A stretch of DNA of 43,041 nucleotides from an uncultured Pseudomonadota bacterium (GTDB lineage: Bacteria; Myxococcota_A; UBA796; UBA9615). The translations under genes and the position numbers were made by a program. The notes under the pieces are model-generated. The model was not told where the DNA came from, ran no database searches, and saw only the letters and a list, made by a program, of their open reading frames with translations. Where the stretch lies: contig CALAGR010000350.1 of the NCBI GenBank assembly GCA_937891735.1, positions 1 through 43,041 on the forward strand, in the 5' to 3' direction. Below are positions 1 to 8,260 of this stretch, one piece after another (the first letter of the stretch is position 1; every line of letters begins with the position of its first letter).

Positions 1-130
1 CGTCCTGCTCGACGAGGGGGGCCTTGACCTGCGCGGCGGGCTGGTTGTCGATCTCGGACGTGTCGGGGCACCCGACGGACAGAAGGAAGGCGGCGGCGGC
101 GGTGAGCCGGAGCATCGGGAACAGACGCAT
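1..130 (-). CDS. Putative lipoprotein, N-terminal part only
   Basis: Only the first 43 codons lie in the window; the gene runs off the left edge. Translation starts at ATG 130-128 with a good Shine-Dalgarno (AAGGAG) 9 nt upstream. The protein opens with Met-Arg, a hydrophobic stretch (MLRLTAAAAFLLSVGC) and a Cys at about residue 21 that fits a lipobox (S-V-G-C, slightly atypical because Leu is usual at -3). An Asp/Glu/Pro-containing mature start follows (PDTSEIDNQPAAQ). By inference it is an outer-membrane or periplasmic lipoprotein. The function cannot be judged from this fragment. Confidence 0.6.
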   Translation of the reverse strand, partial: MRLFPMLRLTAAAAFLLSVGCPDTSEIDNQPAAQVKAPLVEQD

Positions 131-195
131 CGTGGAGTTCTCCTTGCGGCCCGCGGTCCGTCAACCGGACGGTGCGTGGCGCGGTTGCGCAGTCG

Positions 196-201
196 TATAG
201 T
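196..201 (+). promoter_or_regulatory. Candidate -10 box (TATAGT) for the dipeptidase-methyltransferase pair
   Basis: TATAGT is an AT-rich hexamer in a very GC-rich context, between the divergent lipoprotein and dipeptidase genes. It predicts a transcript start near 208, giving a leader of about 50 nt to GTG 259 or 120 nt to ATG 328. No clear -35 box is visible. Confidence 0.4.
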
Positions 202-327
202 CCCGGCTCGCCGCGAACGCCACCAAGAGACCCCCACAATCGCCCCCCCGAGGCCCCCGTGATCGACCCCGGCCAGAGCGTGACCCTGCCCACCGTGCGC
301 CCCTGCCGACTGCCGGCGGTGCCAGCC

Positions 328-1383
328 ATGGAGGAGCCACGGGTCCTGGCCCGGCGCCTCGGCATCAGCGAAGAGGCGGTGCACCTGACGCGGGATTGCG
401 CGCTGATCGATCTGCACATCGACACCTTCATCCCGCCCCGCCTGTGGGGCTACGACCCCCTGGTGCGACACGACGGAGGCCCGCTCGGGCGCTGGTTCTT
501 CGGCCACCTGGACCTGTACCGCATGGCCGACGGCGGCCTCGACGGGGCCATGTGGTCCATCACCACCAACCCCGTCCGGGGACCCGGGAGCCGGTGGCGG
601 GCGTTCCAGAAGAACCTGTCCCGGATGCAGGCCCTGGTGGAGCGCAGCAAGGGGCACCTCGCCATCGCGCGCACCGCCTCTGAGTACCGGGCGGCCCGGG
701 CCCGCGGCGCCCACGTGGTGATGATCGCGGTGCAGGGCGGCAACGCGGTGCAGGCCGCGCCGGACGGCGTCGCCTCGATCCCCGACGACCTGGTGGTCCG
801 GGCCACGGTGGTGCACCTGACCAACAGCGCCCTGGGGGCCACCAGCGCGCCGTTCCACCTGCTGCGCGCGGACAAGGGCTTGACCCGCGCGGGGCACGCG
901 TTCGTGGAGAAGTGCAATGAGCGCCGGATCTTCGTGGACCTCGCCCACATCCACGAGCGGGGGTTCTGGGACGTGGTGGCGGCGCACGACACCACCCAGC
1001 CCCTGATCGCCACCCACACCGGCGTGGACGGCGTGCGACGCCACTGGCGCAACCTCGACGACCCGCAGCTGCGCGCCATCGCGGACACCGGCGGGGTGGT
1101 CGGGATCATCTTCAGCACGGCCTTCCTCAAGCGCCGCGACGGCCCGGACGACGGCCGGATGATCGTCGAGCACATGGAGCACGTGGCGAAGGTCGCGGGC
1201 GAGGACGCGGTGGCCGTGGGCAGCGACTACGACGGCGCCATCGTGCCGCCCGCCGACATGGCCGGTGGCGACTGCTACCCGCGTCTGGTGCAGCACATGC
1301 TGGACGGCAAGTGGACCGAGGAGCGGATCCGCAAGGCGCTGGGGGCCAACTTCCTGGCCTCCTTCGAGCGCCTGCGCCCCTGA
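328..1383 (+). CDS. Membrane-dipeptidase (peptidase M19) family protein with altered metal site
   Basis: This is a renal-dipeptidase-like TIM-barrel metallohydrolase, 351 aa from ATG 328; an in-frame GTG at 259 is an alternative start. Family landmarks are clear: H30-x-D32 in IDLHIDT, H207 in DLAHIH, H230 in ATHTG, then GSDYDG and a C-terminal GANFLASFERL. M19 enzymes hydrolyse dipeptides, often with D-residues, using two zinc ions bridged by a Glu in an EGG motif. Here that position reads Q136-G-G-N, so the bridging Glu is Gln. No signal peptide is seen, so a cytoplasmic location is inferred. The stop codon overlaps the next start by one base (TGATG), so the methyltransferase is probably translationally coupled. 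The family is certain; dipeptidase activity is not. Confidence 0.85.
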   Translation: MEEPRVLARRLGISEEAVHLTRDCALIDLHIDTFIPPRLWGYDPLVRHDGGPLGRWFFGHLDLYRMADGGLDGAMWSITTNPVRGPGSRWRAFQKNLSRMQALVERSKGHLAIARTASEYRAARARGAHVVMIAVQGGNAVQAAPDGVASIPDDLVVRATVVHLTNSALGATSAPFHLLRADKGLTRAGHAFVEKCNERRIFVDLAHIHERGFWDVVAAHDTTQPLIATHTGVDGVRRHWRNLDDPQLRAIADTGGVVGIIFSTAFLKRRDGPDDGRMIVEHMEHVAKVAGEDAVAVGSDYDGAIVPPADMAGGDCYPRLVQHMLDGKWTEERIRKALGANFLASFERLRP

Positions 1384-2414
1384 TGCTCGATCCCCTGCGC
1401 GCGCGGGCCGGCCGCTGGAGCCAGGTGGTGGCCGCCGTGGACGACGCCATGGCCCTGCTCGCGGTCCGGGAGATCGGAGCCCTGGACGCGCTGCGGGACG
1501 GACCCCTGACCGCCGGCGAGCTCGGGGCGCGCCTGGGGGTGGGGCCCCGCCGTCTGCGGGCGTTCCTGGACGTAGCGGCGGACCTGGGCTTCTTGGGTCG
1601 GCAGGGCGCCAGCGCGGCGGCCACCTACAGCCTCGATCCCCGGGACGAGGCCCTGCTCGACGCGGACGCGGACGGCGCGCAGCTGCTCCCCACCGAGGAT
1701 CTGCGCACCCTCTTCAGCCGCCGGGCCCAGGCCCTGGACGTGCTGCGTACAGATGTGGGGCTGCAGGTCGCGAGCTCTGGCGGGGCCGTCAGCGAGGGCG
1801 AGCGCGACGGCTTCCTTCGGTACCTGGATCGACACGCCCGGGCCGAGGCCTCGGAGGTGGCCGAGCTCCTGTCGGACGAGCCCATCAACCGGTTCGCGGA
1901 CCTGGGCTGCGGCGCCGGAACCTACGCCCACGCGCTCCTGGGTCGGAACCCCGGCGCGACGGCCGTCCTGGTGGATCGCCCCAACGCCGGGGCCCTGGTG
2001 CAGGAGGGACTGCGGCGCGCCGGACAGGCCGAGCGGGCCTGCTTCCTGGGGGCAGATCTGCACGAAGACACCTGGGTCGCGGCGGTGGGTGCCCCCCTGG
2101 ACGCAGTGATCCTCAGCAACGTCGTGCACAACCACGACCCCGAGGCCTGCCGCGGGCTGCTGCGCCGGGCGGCGACGGCGCTGCGCCCCGGAGGGCGGCT
2201 CCTGCTCAAGGAGTTCTTCATGAACGACGACGGGGCGGGCCCCCCGGGTGCCCTGCGCTTCGCCCTGTCGATGGCGCTGATGAGCCCCGGCGGCGACCTG
2301 TACACCTGCCCCGAGCTCGCGGGGTGGCTGACCGAGGCGGGCCTCGATCCGGGGGCCCCGATCCGCCTGCTGACGGCCCCCGAGTCGTTCGTCTTCGTCG
2401 CGACGAAGACGTAG
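1383..2414 (+). CDS. SAM-dependent O-methyltransferase (family 2-like)
   Basis: The 343-aa protein has the two-part layout of plant/fungal-type O-methyltransferases (PF00891-like). An N-terminal winged-helix dimerisation region (about residues 15-90, GELGARLGVGPRRLRAFL) is followed by a Rossmann methyltransferase domain. The SAM-binding motif is DLGCGAGTY near residue 173, and the usual catalytic region is VVHNHDPEAC (His249/His251), then LRPGGRLLLKEF. The substrate is unknown; relatives act on small phenolic or polyketide compounds. The ATG overlaps the dipeptidase stop by one nucleotide, so the two are co-transcribed. The stop lies 5 bp from the stop of the opposing gene. Confidence 0.85.
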   Translation: MLDPLRARAGRWSQVVAAVDDAMALLAVREIGALDALRDGPLTAGELGARLGVGPRRLRAFLDVAADLGFLGRQGASAAATYSLDPRDEALLDADADGAQLLPTEDLRTLFSRRAQALDVLRTDVGLQVASSGGAVSEGERDGFLRYLDRHARAEASEVAELLSDEPINRFADLGCGAGTYAHALLGRNPGATAVLVDRPNAGALVQEGLRRAGQAERACFLGADLHEDTWVAAVGAPLDAVILSNVVHNHDPEACRGLLRRAATALRPGGRLLLKEFFMNDDGAGPPGALRFALSMALMSPGGDLYTCPELAGWLTEAGLDPGAPIRLLTAPESFVFVATKT

Positions 2415-2419
2415 GAGCC

Positions 2420-3292
2420 CTACTTGGAGTAGGTGGTGGTGATGCCGAAGGCGAAGTCGCCGCCCCCGGTCATGTTCATCTGCACGCCGCCCTCGTTTGC
2501 CGTGGCGGCGAGGCTCACCGGGCCGCTCAGGGTCACCGAGTGGGTGCGCAGGCCCTTGACCGCGATCACGGCCTCGCCCCGGGCGGACATCGTCATGTTC
2601 ATCTCGGAGTCGTTCCCGACGATGGCCAGCTCCATGGCGAAGACGCCGCAGCGCTCGCCCCGCACCATCCGGAGCTCCTGCAGGGTCACCTTCGCGTCGC
2701 GCACGGACAGGTCGTCGTCGTCCAGGGACAGGAGCCTCGCGAGGGCCGGGCCGTCCGCCGCCAGCGCGCCCCCGACCTGCAGGGTCTGACCCACCAGCGC
2801 CCCCTGGAAGTCGCCGGGCTCGGTGCGCACGAGGTCACTCCAGTCCTCCAGGACGGCCAGACGCTCCTCGTCGGGGACCGCCCCGCCCGCCTCGTAGGTG
2901 ACCTCGGGCTCCCCGCCGGCCTTCCACCGGACCGCGTACGCCTTGTTCGCGGTGACCGACGGCTCCTCGCTCACCTCGACCTTGCCGTCGGGGGTGGTCT
3001 GCGTCTCGCTCGCGCCGTTCTGGCCGTAGGTCAAGGTGGCGGCCTTCTTCTTGTCCGTCCACTTGCCCAGGACGCTGGTGTGCGACTCGGACTCCTTGTT
3101 CTGGGCGGCCATGTGCCCCAGGTTCGCTTCGCCGATGAAGATGTCGATCCCGAACTGGATGTCCAGGGTCTCCACCTCCGTCACGGTCTGGCCGCCCGCC
3201 AGCGGGGCCCAGGTGAAGGTGACGCTCTCCGCCGCGAAGGCCGACACGGGGAGCAGGAGGGAGCCGAGCAGGAGGATCAAGCTGGTGCGCAT
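2420..3292 (-). CDS. Secreted protein of unknown function
   Basis: The 290-aa protein has a Sec signal peptide (MRTSLILLLGSLLLPVSAFA, cleavage expected after AFA). The mature part is beta-rich, Thr/Glu/Asp-rich and contains only one Cys. I recognise no domain. Start choice: GTG 3298, ATG 3295 and ATG 3292 are in frame. A TACAGT box ends at 3299, exactly 6 nt before ATG 3292, matching the spacing of other genes here, so 3292 is preferred as a leaderless start. It is divergent from topoisomerase III and ends 5 bp from the methyltransferase stop. A periplasmic or outer-membrane role is inferred only from the signal peptide. Confidence 0.75.
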   Translation of the reverse strand: MRTSLILLLGSLLLPVSAFAAESVTFTWAPLAGGQTVTEVETLDIQFGIDIFIGEANLGHMAAQNKESESHTSVLGKWTDKKKAATLTYGQNGASETQTTPDGKVEVSEEPSVTANKAYAVRWKAGGEPEVTYEAGGAVPDEERLAVLEDWSDLVRTEPGDFQGALVGQTLQVGGALAADGPALARLLSLDDDDLSVRDAKVTLQELRMVRGERCGVFAMELAIVGNDSEMNMTMSARGEAVIAVKGLRTHSVTLSGPVSLAATANEGGVQMNMTGGGDFAFGITTTYSK

Positions 3293-3298
3293 CATCAC

Positions 3299-3304
3299 AC
3301 TGTA
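3299..3304 (-). promoter_or_regulatory. TANNNT -10 box (TACAGT), leaderless start at 3292
   Basis: TACAGT on the minus strand is 6 nt from ATG 3292. No Shine-Dalgarno is possible between them. It is part of the recurrent pattern described in the findings. Confidence 0.5.
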
Positions 3305-3365
3305 GAAGACCCGGCCCGATCCGGTCCTGGGTCGGCGCGGCTCGGATTCCGGCCCCGAAGCCGTC

Positions 3366-3371
3366 TACACT
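3366..3371 (+). promoter_or_regulatory. TANNNT -10 box (TACACT) before topoisomerase III
   Basis: TACACT is 8 nt from the GTG start at 3380, predicting a leaderless or nearly leaderless mRNA. It lies 62 bp from the divergent TACAGT box. Confidence 0.5.
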
Positions 3372-3379
3372 GCGCGGCC

Positions 3380-6300
3380 GTGCCCTTTGCCCTCATCGTG
3401 ACCGAGAAGCCCTCCGTCGCCCGCGACATCGCCAAGGTCCTGGGGATCCAGGGGCGGGGCCAGGGTTCGCTCGGGGGCTCGGGCCCGGTGCGCATCACGT
3501 GGTGCCTGGGACACCTGACCGAGCTCGCCGAGCCCGGCAGCTACGACACCCGGTGGAAGTCCTGGCGGGCCGAGACCCTGCCCATGCTGCCCGAGGAGTT
3601 CACGCTGCAGCCCCGCAAGAGCTCCATGGACCAGTGGCAGGTGGTCCGGGAGCTGCTGCGGACCCCCGAGCTGACCGAGGTCGTCAACGCCTGCGACGCG
3701 GGCCGCGAGGGGGAGCTGATCTTCGCCAACACGTACCGGCTGGCGGGCTGCAAGGCCCCCGTCAAGCGCCTGTGGGTCAGCTCCATGACCGAGCAGGCGA
3801 TCCGCGAGGGCTTCGACACGCTGCGGCCCGGCTCCGCCATGGCGAACCTCGAGGCGGCCGCCCGATCCCGCTCCGAGGCCGACTGGCTCGTCGGCCTGAA
3901 CGCCACGCGGGCCATGACCCTGCGCATGCGCGGCGGCACGGGGGGCACGCTGCTGTCGCTGGGCCGGGTCCAGACGCCGACGCTGGCCCTGATGTGCACC
4001 CGCGAAGACGTCATCGAGAACTTCGTGCCGGAGGACTTCTGGCGGGTGGCGGTGCGGTTCGGGGTCCAGGCCGGGGAGTTCGACTCCCTGTGGGTCGGTC
4101 CCGAGTCCATCGCGGGCACGCCGAGCCAGGAGGAGTTCAGCGAGGAGGAGGCGGCGCCCCGGAGCAGGGGCGCAAGCCTGGTGTCGCGGATCTGGGCCCG
4201 GGACACGGCCGAGGAGATCCTGGCCCGGATCCAGGGCAAGGACGGTGTCGTCGTCAAGGTGGAGCGCAAGGACAAACGCGAGCGCCCCCCGCTGCTGTAC
4301 GACCTCACGACCCTGCAAAAGGAGGCCAACAAGCGCTTCAAGTGGTCCGCGGAGCGCACGCTGACGCTGGCCCAGTCGCTGTACGAGGTCCGCAAGGTCA
4401 TCACCTACCCCCGCACCGACAGCCGGCACCTCACCACCGACCAGGTGGGGGGCCTGCCCAAGGTGATCGGCTCCCTGACCTTCGGCCCCTACCAGCAGGC
4501 CGCGGACGGCGTGCTGCAGCGCTGGCCCATCAAGCTCAACAAGCGCGTGGTGGACGACGCCGAGGTCAGCGACCACCACGCGATCATCCCCACCGGGACG
4601 GACCCCCGGTCCGCCGGCATGACCCCCGAAGAGAAGCGCCTGTTCGATCTGGTGGCCCGACGCTTCCTGGCCGCGTTCCACCCCGACGCGGTGTTCGCCA
4701 CCCAGCTCGTCGAGGTGGCCATCGAGCAGGACCTGTTCCGGGCCCACGGCCGCGCCCTGGTGGACCCGGGCTGGCTCGTGATCGATCCCCCCAAGACGAG
4801 CAAGCAGGAAAAGGGCCTGCTGCCCCGGGTGGACCCCGACGAAGCCGCCGCAAACAAACACGCCGAGCTGCGCCAGGGCACCACGAAGCCGCCGCGGCGC
4901 TACACCGAGGCGACCCTTCTGGGGGCCATGGAGCGCGCCGGCGACGAGCTGGCCGACGCCGAGCTCAAGCGGGCCATGAAGAAGCGCGGGCTCGGCACCG
5001 CGGCCACCCGCGCCGCGATCATCGAGACCCTGCTGCGCCGCAGCTACATCGAGCGGCAGGACACGGATCTCGTGCCCACCGTGCAGGGCCGCGCGCTCCT
5101 GGCGGCGCTCCCGGTGGAGGCGCTGCGCTCCGCTCGGATGACCGGGGAGTGGGAGGCCCGCCTGGTCTCCATGGCCGAGGGCGGCGAGGACCGCGATGTG
5201 TTCATGGCGGACATCCGCGCGTTCGCCTCCCAGATGGTGGCCCAGCTGTCGGACGCGGCCATCGACGACGCCATCGCCGCGGCGCTCAAGACGAAGGTGG
5301 TGGCGGACGGCGCGGTCATCGGCACCTGTCCTTTGTGCCAGGCCGAGGTCCGGACCGCCCGGCGGGGCTGGGGCTGCGTCGCGTGCGACGTGTTCATCCC
5401 GAACCTCGTGGCCTCTCGCGAGGTCTCCGAGCGCATGGCGAAGGCCCTGCTGCTGCGGCGCGAGACCAAGGCCGTGCAGGGCTGGAAGAACAAGGCCGGC
5501 AAGCCCTTCAGCGCGGCCCTGTCCCTCGCCGACGACGGCAGCGTGGGCTTTCACTTCCCGGATCCCGACCCCCTCGGCCCGTGCCCGAAGTGCGGCCAGC
5601 CGGTGCGGCGCCGGGGCAAGGTGTGGACCTGCGACACCGGCCGCGAGTGCGCCTTCGTCGTGTTCGAGGAGATGACCGGATACAAGCCGGACGACGCCGC
5701 GGTGACGGCGCTGCTCGGCGGCGGCGGCGGCCCCGTGGTGGAGTTCGTGGACCGCTCGGGCATGCGCTTCGCGGGGCGGCTCAGCTGGAACGGGGCGCGC
5801 GTGGTGCCGACCCGGGTGGATCTGCGGGAAGAGGCGGGGGCCGTGGCCCGCTGTCCCCGCGACGGGGGCGAGGTGCACTTCGCCAACGCGCGCTGGCGAT
5901 GCCGGACCTGCCCCTTCTCGCTGCCCGAGGTGGTGGCGTCCCGACCGCTCCTCATCGACGACGTGGTGGCCCTGTGTCGCGACGGCGCGACGATCCGCCT
6001 GTACGGCTTCCGCCAGAAGAACGGCCAGGTCCTCAAGGCGGCGATGGTGCTCGACGGCGACCGGGTCCAGCTGGACTGGGACAAGGAGCGCGCCGACTGG
6101 GACGCGCTGCCGGTTCCGCCCGGAGCGCCGGCCCCCGCCTTCGGCGTCAAGCGCACCGTGTGCCCCGGCTGCCTGGACCGCGGCGATCCCGATCCGGGCT
6201 GGGTCGTCGCGGGCCGCGCGGCCTGGGGCTGCAGCAAGTGGCGTCAGGGCTGCGCCATCCGGGTGCCGTTCGAGATCTACGGGCGCAAGCTCGAGGACGA

Positions 6301-6445
6301 CGAGGGCAAGCGCCTGCTGAGCAAGCACCGCGCGACGACCTACACGCGGCGTCCCATCGACGGGAACGGGCGCGTGGAGCGGGCGCGGGTGGTGCTGGAT
6401 CCGGAGCGCACGCCGGTCTGGGCCATCGAGGTCCAGGGCGAGTGA
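3380..6445 (+). CDS. topB: DNA topoisomerase III (type IA)
   Basis: The 1021-aa type IA topoisomerase relaxes and decatenates DNA through a transient 5'-phosphotyrosine single-strand break. The Toprim Glu is E9 (IVTEKPSVA) and the acidic motif is D106 in DAGREGELI, a variant also seen in Firmicutes TopB. The active-site Tyr is Y343 in TYPRTDS. The C-terminus carries several zinc-ribbon-like Cys clusters (CPLC..CVAC, CPKC..C, CPRD..CRTC, CPGC..C), longer than in short TopB forms. The reading frame is open far upstream (from 1265), but homology begins at VPFALIVTEKPS and a TACACT box lies 8 nt before GTG 3380, which fixes the start. It heads a tight run of four plus-strand genes. Confidence 0.95.
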   Translation: MPFALIVTEKPSVARDIAKVLGIQGRGQGSLGGSGPVRITWCLGHLTELAEPGSYDTRWKSWRAETLPMLPEEFTLQPRKSSMDQWQVVRELLRTPELTEVVNACDAGREGELIFANTYRLAGCKAPVKRLWVSSMTEQAIREGFDTLRPGSAMANLEAAARSRSEADWLVGLNATRAMTLRMRGGTGGTLLSLGRVQTPTLALMCTREDVIENFVPEDFWRVAVRFGVQAGEFDSLWVGPESIAGTPSQEEFSEEEAAPRSRGASLVSRIWARDTAEEILARIQGKDGVVVKVERKDKRERPPLLYDLTTLQKEANKRFKWSAERTLTLAQSLYEVRKVITYPRTDSRHLTTDQVGGLPKVIGSLTFGPYQQAADGVLQRWPIKLNKRVVDDAEVSDHHAIIPTGTDPRSAGMTPEEKRLFDLVARRFLAAFHPDAVFATQLVEVAIEQDLFRAHGRALVDPGWLVIDPPKTSKQEKGLLPRVDPDEAAANKHAELRQGTTKPPRRYTEATLLGAMERAGDELADAELKRAMKKRGLGTAATRAAIIETLLRRSYIERQDTDLVPTVQGRALLAALPVEALRSARMTGEWEARLVSMAEGGEDRDVFMADIRAFASQMVAQLSDAAIDDAIAAALKTKVVADGAVIGTCPLCQAEVRTARRGWGCVACDVFIPNLVASREVSERMAKALLLRRETKAVQGWKNKAGKPFSAALSLADDGSVGFHFPDPDPLGPCPKCGQPVRRRGKVWTCDTGRECAFVVFEEMTGYKPDDAAVTALLGGGGGPVVEFVDRSGMRFAGRLSWNGARVVPTRVDLREEAGAVARCPRDGGEVHFANARWRCRTCPFSLPEVVASRPLLIDDVVALCRDGATIRLYGFRQKNGQVLKAAMVLDGDRVQLDWDKERADWDALPVPPGAPAPAFGVKRTVCPGCLDRGDPDPGWVVAGRAAWGCSKWRQGCAIRVPFEIYGRKLEDDEGKRLLSKHRATTYTRRPIDGNGRVERARVVLDPERTPVWAIEVQGE

Positions 6446-6470
6446 CCGCGCCGTCGCCAGGGTGCCGCCC

Positions 6471-6926
6471 ATGACCGACCAACGCCGGGCCATGCTCCGC
6501 CGCTGGCTGTCGCTCAGCGCCGTGCTGGAGCGCAACATCGGCGCCCCCCTGGGCCCCGCTGATCGGGTCAGCCCCGCCGATCTCGTCGCCACGATGGGAC
6601 GGCTGGAGTGCCCGCTGCCGGCGGCGCTGTGCGAGTTCCTGCTGATCGCGGGACGCCGCGCCGACCTCGTCGGCCGCCGGGATCGCTGGGTCCCCGTCGA
6701 GGAGCTGTCCCTGGAGGACGGCCTGCTGGTCCTGGTGCGCGGCGACACCGCCGACTGGGGCATCCAGGACCTGAACGACGATGACCCGCCGGTCGTCCTT
6801 TGGAGCGAGGGGGCCATCCGCCCCGTGGGCGTGAGCCTGTCGGAGTTCCTGACCGACCGGGTGCGCACCACGCTGGAGAACCCCATCGCAGGCCTCATGG
6901 ACCTGGCCCGCGGGACCGAGAACTGA
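6471..6926 (+). CDS. SUKH (SMI1/KNR4)-like protein
   Basis: The 151-aa cytoplasmic protein has a pattern resembling the SUKH fold: a helix with LP..L.EFL (CPLPAALCEFLLIAGRR), a central LLVLVRGD strand, then ADWGI..DDDPPV, and a C-terminal SLSEFL helix. In bacteria SUKH proteins are often immunity proteins against polymorphic toxins, but some are housekeeping. No toxin gene is adjacent; it lies 25 nt after topoisomerase III and 22 nt before the bifunctional kinase/phosphatase gene. The family call rests on motif resemblance only. ATG 6471 is preferred over GTG 6462. Confidence 0.55.
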   Translation: MTDQRRAMLRRWLSLSAVLERNIGAPLGPADRVSPADLVATMGRLECPLPAALCEFLLIAGRRADLVGRRDRWVPVEELSLEDGLLVLVRGDTADWGIQDLNDDDPPVVLWSEGAIRPVGVSLSEFLTDRVRTTLENPIAGLMDLARGTEN

Positions 6927-6948
6927 GCGACCCCACCCGGAGACCTGT

Positions 6949-8244
6949 ATGCCCGTAGACATCGCGCGCCCGAACCTCACCGGGCGCACCGGCGACCGGC
7001 CCAAGCCCCCCATGCGGGGCGGCTGGGCCGTCGTCATGGTGGGGCTGCCCGCCCGCGGCAAGACCTACATGGCGCGCAAGCTGGGCGGCTACCTCAGCTG
7101 GCTCGGCTACGAGACCGCCGTGTTCAACGTCGGCAACTACCGGCGGGCGACGTTCGGCGCGGAGGTGCCCGCGTCCTTCTTCGATCCGGGCAACCCCGAG
7201 GGGGTGATGGCCCGCCAGAAGGTCGCCATGGCCGCGCTGGACGATCTGAAGGACTGGCACACCAGCCGCGGCGGCCAGATAGCCATCTACGACGCCACCA
7301 ACAGCACCCGGGCCCGGCGCGATCTCGTGGCTGAGCGGCTGTCCGCGGCGGGCCTGAACGTGTTGTTCGTCGAGAGCGTGTGCGAGGACCAGGAGATCAT
7401 CGAGGCCAACATCCGCGCCACCAAGCTGCGGGCCCCGGACTACGCCAACGTGTCCGAGAATGACGCGGTGACCGACTTCCGGGCGCGCATCAAGCACTAC
7501 GAGGCCGCCTACGAGCCCATCGACGACGACTCCCTGAGCTACATCAAGGTGATCGACGTGGGGCGCCAGATGGTGCTCAACCGCATTCACGGGTACGTGC
7601 CGGGCCGCATCGTGAACTTCCTGATGAACCTGCACGTCCTGCCGCGGCCCATCTGGCTGTCCCGCCACGGCCAGAGCCTCGCCAACGTCGCCGGGACCAT
7701 CGGCACGGACGAGGCCCTGTCCCCCGAGGGCCGGGAGTTCGCGCGCAACCTGGCGAGCTGGGTCAAGGGTCAGAACGTCGACCAGCTGGTCGTGTGGACG
7801 AGCACGCTGCAGCGCACGGTCGAGACGGCGAGGCTGCTCGGCCGCCCCGCCCTGCAGCAGAAGTCGCTGGACGAGATCGACGCGGGGCTGTGCGATGGCA
7901 TGACCTACGGGGAGATCGAGCGGAAGATGCCGAGCGAGTGGCGGGCCCGGCAGGCGGACAAGCTGCGGTACCGCTACCCCCAAGGCGAGTCGTACGAGGA
8001 CGTGATCCGGCGGGTCGATCCGCTGATCATCGAGCTGGAGCGGCAGCGCCAGCCCGTGCTCGTGATCGGGCACCAGGCCGTGCTTCGCGCGCTGTTCGGC
8101 TACCTGACGGGAGCGGAGCGCGAGGCGGTTCCACACCTGCGGATCCCCCTGCACACCGTGCTGGAGCTGGTGCCGCGGGCCTACGGGTGCGAGGTGCACG
8201 CCCACAAGCTCGGCCCCACGGTAGCCGGCGCGAGCAGCAGCTGA
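6949..8244 (+). CDS. Bifunctional 6-phosphofructo-2-kinase / fructose-2,6-bisphosphatase
   Basis: The 431-aa protein has the complete two-domain layout of the eukaryotic PFKFB enzymes. The N-terminal P-loop kinase (about residues 25-230) has Walker A GLPARGKT (32-39) and YDATNSTRARR. The C-terminal histidine-phosphatase domain (about 235-425) has RHGQS with phospho-acceptor H240, E309 in DEIDAG and H375 in GHQAV. PFKFB makes and destroys fructose-2,6-bisphosphate, the allosteric signal that sets glycolysis against gluconeogenesis in eukaryotes. Both active sites look intact. Start ATG 6949 has a GGAG about 7 nt upstream. It is the third gene of the topoisomerase run; a functional tie to its neighbours is not evident. 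Confidence 0.9.
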   Translation: MPVDIARPNLTGRTGDRPKPPMRGGWAVVMVGLPARGKTYMARKLGGYLSWLGYETAVFNVGNYRRATFGAEVPASFFDPGNPEGVMARQKVAMAALDDLKDWHTSRGGQIAIYDATNSTRARRDLVAERLSAAGLNVLFVESVCEDQEIIEANIRATKLRAPDYANVSENDAVTDFRARIKHYEAAYEPIDDDSLSYIKVIDVGRQMVLNRIHGYVPGRIVNFLMNLHVLPRPIWLSRHGQSLANVAGTIGTDEALSPEGREFARNLASWVKGQNVDQLVVWTSTLQRTVETARLLGRPALQQKSLDEIDAGLCDGMTYGEIERKMPSEWRARQADKLRYRYPQGESYEDVIRRVDPLIIELERQRQPVLVIGHQAVLRALFGYLTGAEREAVPHLRIPLHTVLELVPRAYGCEVHAHKLGPTVAGASSS

Positions 8245-8260
8245 GCCGGCCCCAAGGCAG

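Noticed and set aside
1265..3379. Long plus-strand open frame continuous with topoisomerase III
   Set aside because: It is antisense to or out of frame with the dipeptidase, methyltransferase and secreted-protein genes, has low-complexity Arg/Gly/Pro text and no domain. Topoisomerase homology starts at 3380.
3695..3715. DAGREGE in topoisomerase III as loss of a Toprim Asp
   Set aside because: This variant of the DxD motif is known in functional TopB enzymes of other bacteria, so it is not unusual.
3365..6898. 1177-codon minus-strand open frame opposite topoisomerase III
   Set aside because: It is a GC-rich shadow of a certain gene; composition is His/Gly/Arg-rich with no recognisable domain or signal.
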